Assembly: GCF_014356525.2 (NCBI RefSeq)
Contig: NC_052517.1
Location: 2,796,742-2,860,741, forward strand
Length of the DNA: 64,000 bases
DNA from: Nilaparvata lugens
Taxonomy: Eukaryota > Arthropoda > Insecta > Hemiptera > Delphacidae
Reading direction: 5' to 3'
In this document: in pieces, positions 11,501 to 17,500 of the stretch
Layout of the letters: each line of letters opens with the position of its first letter
Numbering within the stretch: the first letter of the stretch is position 1
Position numbers and translations under genes: made by a program
The notes under the pieces: generated by a model
What the model saw: the letters and a program-made list of their open reading frames with translations, nothing else
The model's database searches: none
Told to the model about the DNA's origin: nothing

Positions 11501-14500
11501 TGTCGCAACTTTTACTGTTGTCTCAAGCCGATTACTGTCGATTATTGTAGATTTTTACTGTTTTGTTGGGGTGAGAGTGTATGAACGGCACAATATGAAA
11601 GACTACTAGCGTCACACAGCTTTATGGGAAAGAACTACGTGGACTATCGGTTTGAGATAACAGTAAAAGTTGCGACATAAACGCCCTGTACCATGGGATA
11701 TCTACTTATGCTATTATTTCTTAAAAATAGCGTAAGTAGATAACCCATGGTATAGGGCGTTTACTGTCGATTATTGTAGATTTTTACTGTTTTGGTCGGG
11801 TGAGAGTTTATGAACGGCACAATATAAGAGACTACCAGCGTCACACAGCTTTATGGGAAAGAACTACGTGGACTATCGGTTTGAGATAACAGTAAAGGTT
11901 GCGACATAAACGCCCTATACCATGGCATATCTACATATGCTATTGTTTCTCTATGCCAATACGATATTTCATGGCTGAATCGACATATTCACGGGGAACT
12001 ACCAATTCACCTACCGATAAAGTTTATTTGATTCTTGAATGAAAAAGACTAAGAAATTGTCAAAAAACCACAGATTTATTGATATTTAGAAAGACCGGTT
12101 TCGGTTATTACACCATTGTCAATCTCTGATAATCTTTCTAAGTATTGAATGAAAAAAGACTAAGAAATTGTCAAAAAACCACTGATTTATTGATAATTAG
12201 AAAGACCGGTTTCGGTTATTACACCATTGTCATTCTCTGATAATCTCAGTTTATCTGAGATTGACAATGGTGTAATAACCGAAACAAGTCTTTCTAAGTA
12301 TCAATAAATCAGTGGTTTTTTGACAATTTCTTAGTCTTTTTTCATTCAATATGAATAATTACCACAATATCAACTTCTCAACTACACAAAAAGTGCTTTC
12401 TAAGTATCAATAAATCTATGGTTTTTGACAATTTTTTAGTCTTTTTCATTCAATATGAATAGTTACCACAATATCAACTTCTCAACTACACAAAAAATTT
12501 ATTTGATTCTGTGATTTTGTAAATAGATAAAATACAGATGCTTTAATATTGTTGATTCGATTCAGTAATTGTTTTTTAGTCTTTAGACTAAACTAGTCAG
12601 ACTAATTTTTTAGTCTTTTTCATTCAATATGAATAATTACCACAATATCAACTTCTCAACTACACAAAAAGTGCTTTCTAAGTATCAATAAATCTATGGT
12701 TTTTGACAATTTCTTAGTCTTTTTCATTCAATATGAATAATTACCACAATATCAACTTCTCAACTACACAAAAAATTTATTTGATTCTGTGATTTTGTAA
12801 ATAGATAAAAATACAGATGCTTTAATATTGTTGATTCGATTCAGTAATTGTTTTTTAGTCTTTAGACTAAACTAGTCAGACTAATTTTTTAGTCTTTTTC
12901 ATTCAATATGAATAATTACCACAATATCAACTTCTCAACTACACAAAACATTTATTTGATTCTGTGATTTTGTAAATAGATAAAATACAGATGCTTTAAT
13001 ATAGTTGATTCGATTCAGTAATTGTGTAGCTTGGACAAATAATGAAAAATGAATATTTTTATGTTTGTCACAGGTAGAAACGCGTTTATTGGAGTCGGTT
13101 TTCAGGATCGATCGGACAGTTTCGATTTGAACGTGGCGTTGCAGGACCACTTCAAGTGGGTGAAAAAGTCGGCCGAAATCGAGAAAGAGAAGGAGGAACC
13201 CAAACAGCAGTTGGATTTGCGTTTCAAGGAAGGAGAAACCATCAAAATCAACATGAAAATCACGGTAAAAACCACTGGAAAAGTTGCTAAATACCTCTGA
13301 AATCGTCCCAGAAAGTTCAAAAATACTGTAATCTTTTTTAGCAGTTAGATTTGCGTTTCAAGGAGGGGGAAACCATCAAAATCAAGATGAAAATCACGGT
13401 AAAAACCTCTTAAAAAGTTGCTAAACATCTCTGAAATACTCCCAGAAAAGTTACAAAATACTGTAATCCTGTGTAAAAACATGAAAATCACAGTAAAAAC
13501 TACTGGAACTGTTTCAAACTGCGGTATCTCAAATGTGCGAGAAACAGCCGATTGCTTTATGGATATAGTATCATATTATATTCGATACAGTATCATATTA
13601 TTTATTTATTTATTAGGTTAGCAAAAAAAAAATACAAGAATCGGAAAAGAAAAAACAGGCTATTGCCCAAAACTTCTTCAATTTCCTAATTTAGTTTTAA
13701 ATTGTCCAAATATTATAGGCTATTATATTCGATACAGTATCATATTATATTCATATGACACCGTATCATATTCTGATTTGATACTGTATCCTGAAGAAAA
13801 TTTGACAACAATAAATGACTAATTTTTTCATGTTATTTTACACAAATTATCTATTCTACACAAAATTTTCACCAGTGCAAAGCACAGATTGATATTTAAA
13901 TATAATTTTGAGATTTTTCTAGCTCGTGTTTGTGAGGAGTAGAATTTATTGATGAATTTTAATAGAAACTAATAGGCTCTACGTTATCCGGAAGGGTTTA
14001 ATTAAAAACTTGACTACTGAAATCTTGATGTATTTGAAATGGGCCTACAACCATCCCATAGCCACCTCTAATAGAAGGCCCCGGCCTACAATATTGCAAC
14101 GTCGCAGTGTAGTCCTAGAATCTAATACATGATTGGTGAAAGAGATTTTAAAAAATACCAGCTGATCTTATTCACCAATCATGTATTAGATTGTAGGCCT
14201 ACACTGCGATGTTGCAATATCGTAGGCCGGGGCCTTGTATTAGAGGTGGCTATGACCATCCTCGGTAAATTAAGTATCTATATGCAAAATGTGAAGTTAA
14301 TGAGTTGAGTAGTTGAGACGTGATGATGCGTCATTCGAGAATTTCCTATCCCCTACGTGTATAGAGACGATTCTTTCCTTAGATATAGTATAGATTTAAT
14401 ACAAACGACTCAATTCCGTATCAAATCACCCACCCAACTTGATACAAAGAATCCACTTCCGTATCAAATCCCCCACCAAACTTGATACAAACAACTCACT

Positions 14501-17500
14501 CCCGTATCAAATCCCCCATTATACTTGATACATACAACTCACTCCCGTATCTTATCCCCCATCAAACTTGATATAAATAACTCACTTCCGTATCAAATCC
14601 CCCACCAAACTTCATACAAACAACTCACTCCCGTATCTTATCCCCCACCAAACTTGATACAAACAACTCACTTCCGTATCAAATCCTCCATCAAACTTGA
14701 TACAAACAACTCACTCCCGTATCAAATCCCCCAAAACATACTTGATACAAACAACTCACTTCCGTATCAAATCCCCCATCAAACTTGATACAAACCACTC
14801 AATTTCATATCAATTTTGATACAATCTCGTCTCCCGTGTTAATAAACGAATGACGAGAATTTCCTATCCCGTACGTACAAGTATAAGACAATTCTTGTCT
14901 TTATTATATTATACACTAGCAAGTGGCCGCCCCTGTTACGCTAGGGTCTAATAACTAATTAAAAACTTGTAATAAAATCATGGAGAATTTAAAATATGGG
15001 TTCGATTCCCGGGCTGGCAACTAATTTTTGGATAGTAGTTCTCATCGAATTTCCATCTAGCTGTTAACCCTGTTGTCAATGTCTGCAGTAGCAGAGGTCT
15101 TCGGGGTGATTTTCAGCATTTATTTGGGATTTTCGTTAAAAATAATAATTAAATATGCCTATAACCATCCTCGGTAAATTGAGAATCTATATGTAAGATT
15201 TCAAGTTAATGAGTTGAGTAGTTGAGACGTGATGATGCGTCATTCGTGAATTTCCTATCCCCTACCTGTATAAGCCAGTTCTTTCCTTTATTATAATATT
15301 ATAGATTTTGGTTTTTGTTCTTACAGAAAAAAGACGGCAGCGAAGTGTCGTCCAGTAAACCCAAGGCGGCCGCTCGACCCGGAGGGGCGGCACAGGGTTT
15401 CTTGCCACCTCCGCCCGGGGGCCTCAAAATTGCGCCACCTCCGGCGCCGTCCGTGCACAGTTCGCCGCAACATCAGGCCAACGCCAAGGGTGGCCAGGAG
15501 TCGTGGGGCGAGTTCACCAGTGCGGGAGGTCAAGGAGAGACAAGGTCAGTGCCAAGGTCAAGGTTACTCACTAAATGATCAGATGTTTGTGGGTAGAAAA
15601 CTTAGACCAGTTATAGAATAGACACGCTGGGAAGTCTAAGCCTCTGAAGCCAACATCTACTGCCATATCGCCAAATCGTGACGTCATCATCCGATAGGAA
15701 ACTTTCAGATTGTGTCTATTTCAGAAGGAAATTATTATTCATTAAAAAGGTAAACTCTCGCTGGAATAGATACAATCTGCTATGGAAAACAATGTAAACA
15801 AACTCTACAGAAAAGTTTTCCATCCGATGCTGACGTCACGATTTGGCGATATGGCAGTAGATGTTGGCTTCATTGAATGAAAAAGTCTAAGAAATTGTCA
15901 AAAAACACAGATTTATTGATACTTAGAAAGACCGGTTTCGGTTATTACACCATTGTCACGCATAATTCCACATTGTAATAACCGAAACCGGTCTTTCTAA
16001 GTATCAATAAAACTGTGGTTTTTGACAATTTCTTAGTATTTTTCATTCAATATGAATTATTACCACAATATCAACTTCTCAACTACACAAAAAGTGGCTT
16101 CATTGACTTTCAGTATGAATATACAATAAATTATGGGCCGTGTCTATTCTATAACTGGTCTAAGGTAGAAAACAGTCGAGGTCACAAGTCAGCTGTTTAT
16201 GATAAATTGTATTAGTCATTCAGTGATCAGCTGTTCTTAGGGTCGAGGTCTGTCAAGGTCACAAATAAAGGTGCATTTTCGTTTCGTTTGTGCGTAAACT
16301 TCCGCAGTCGACGACGACAAGCATTGTTGACATTCATATTGTCCAAATTTCAAGTGTGCTAAAACAGCTGATCAAATAAGTTTTCATTATTTGTGTTCAT
16401 TATTCAAGAATCACAACATTTCTAATAATATCAACATATTGTCATTTAAAAGTATAAAACTAGATTTTTAATATTTAAATGCTTCAAAACCAAACATAGA
16501 AGAAATATTCAGTAAACAATACTTGTTCTATGAATTAGAGATGGGAAGTTCGGATCACTTTACTGATTCGGGTCAGTCGTTCACGTTCACTGCCGCGACC
16601 CGTTCAAAAAACCCGTTCAATTCGAACGGGTCATGACCGAACGACACATTTCTACTATTAATCAAGATCACAGGTCAAGGGCAAGGTCTTCACATACATT
16701 TATTGAGGGCCACGTTGTAATGGCAGTATTTGATTAAAATTTGTCGTGAAAGAAAGAAAACCTGAAAGAGAAGTTTCAGTTTTAAATTGAAAGTTGAAAT
16801 CAAACTTTAAATTTTCATCAAAGTTGAAAAAAATTAGTAAATTTTCATACTTTGTTTGCTACTCACTGTGTCAATTTCAATGATTGTTTTACAGTATCAT
16901 GCTCTTGAAACTGATCCAGTTGTAAAAAAATGGAGCTGATAAAAATTATCAGAACAGAGACAGGCCGGCTTGAACTTCCTGGTGATTTATCTGAAAAAAA
17001 ACAGAAATTTGTGTTGCTATTATCAAATAAACTGTCAGACAACTCTGGTTCTATTACGCATCGAAATTGATATCTCTTGAGTTCACATTGAAATTATGAG
17101 ATATCAGCGGGAAAAACAGTACAGTGATTAGAATAAATACATAGGATACTAATTAATTACTTGACTATAGTGAGGTCCACGTTATAATGGCAGTTTTTGA
17201 TTAGCAAAGGTATTGCTATCCTTGTCTATCATTCAACAAAGTGGATAGCGCTATCTCTTTCTCGCTTTGCTCTGTTGCCAGATCGTCTTTTAACAATGTA
17301 GAATTAATTGTTAATTAGCAAATTATTTCATCTTAATTATGAAAATTCATATTGAAATGAATAATATAAGTTCTTGCTTAATAAAATATAATTGATAATT
17401 TTAAACGAGAATGAACAGTTGATATTACATCAATAGACCTGTATCAGCTACCGTTTATACAAGGCATCGACAAGACAGATGATCGGCAACGTTGTTCTCC

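Noticed and set aside
14998..15020. tRNA gene
   Set aside because: Only a B box is present; no A box, anticodon arm or acceptor stem. It is a SINE start.
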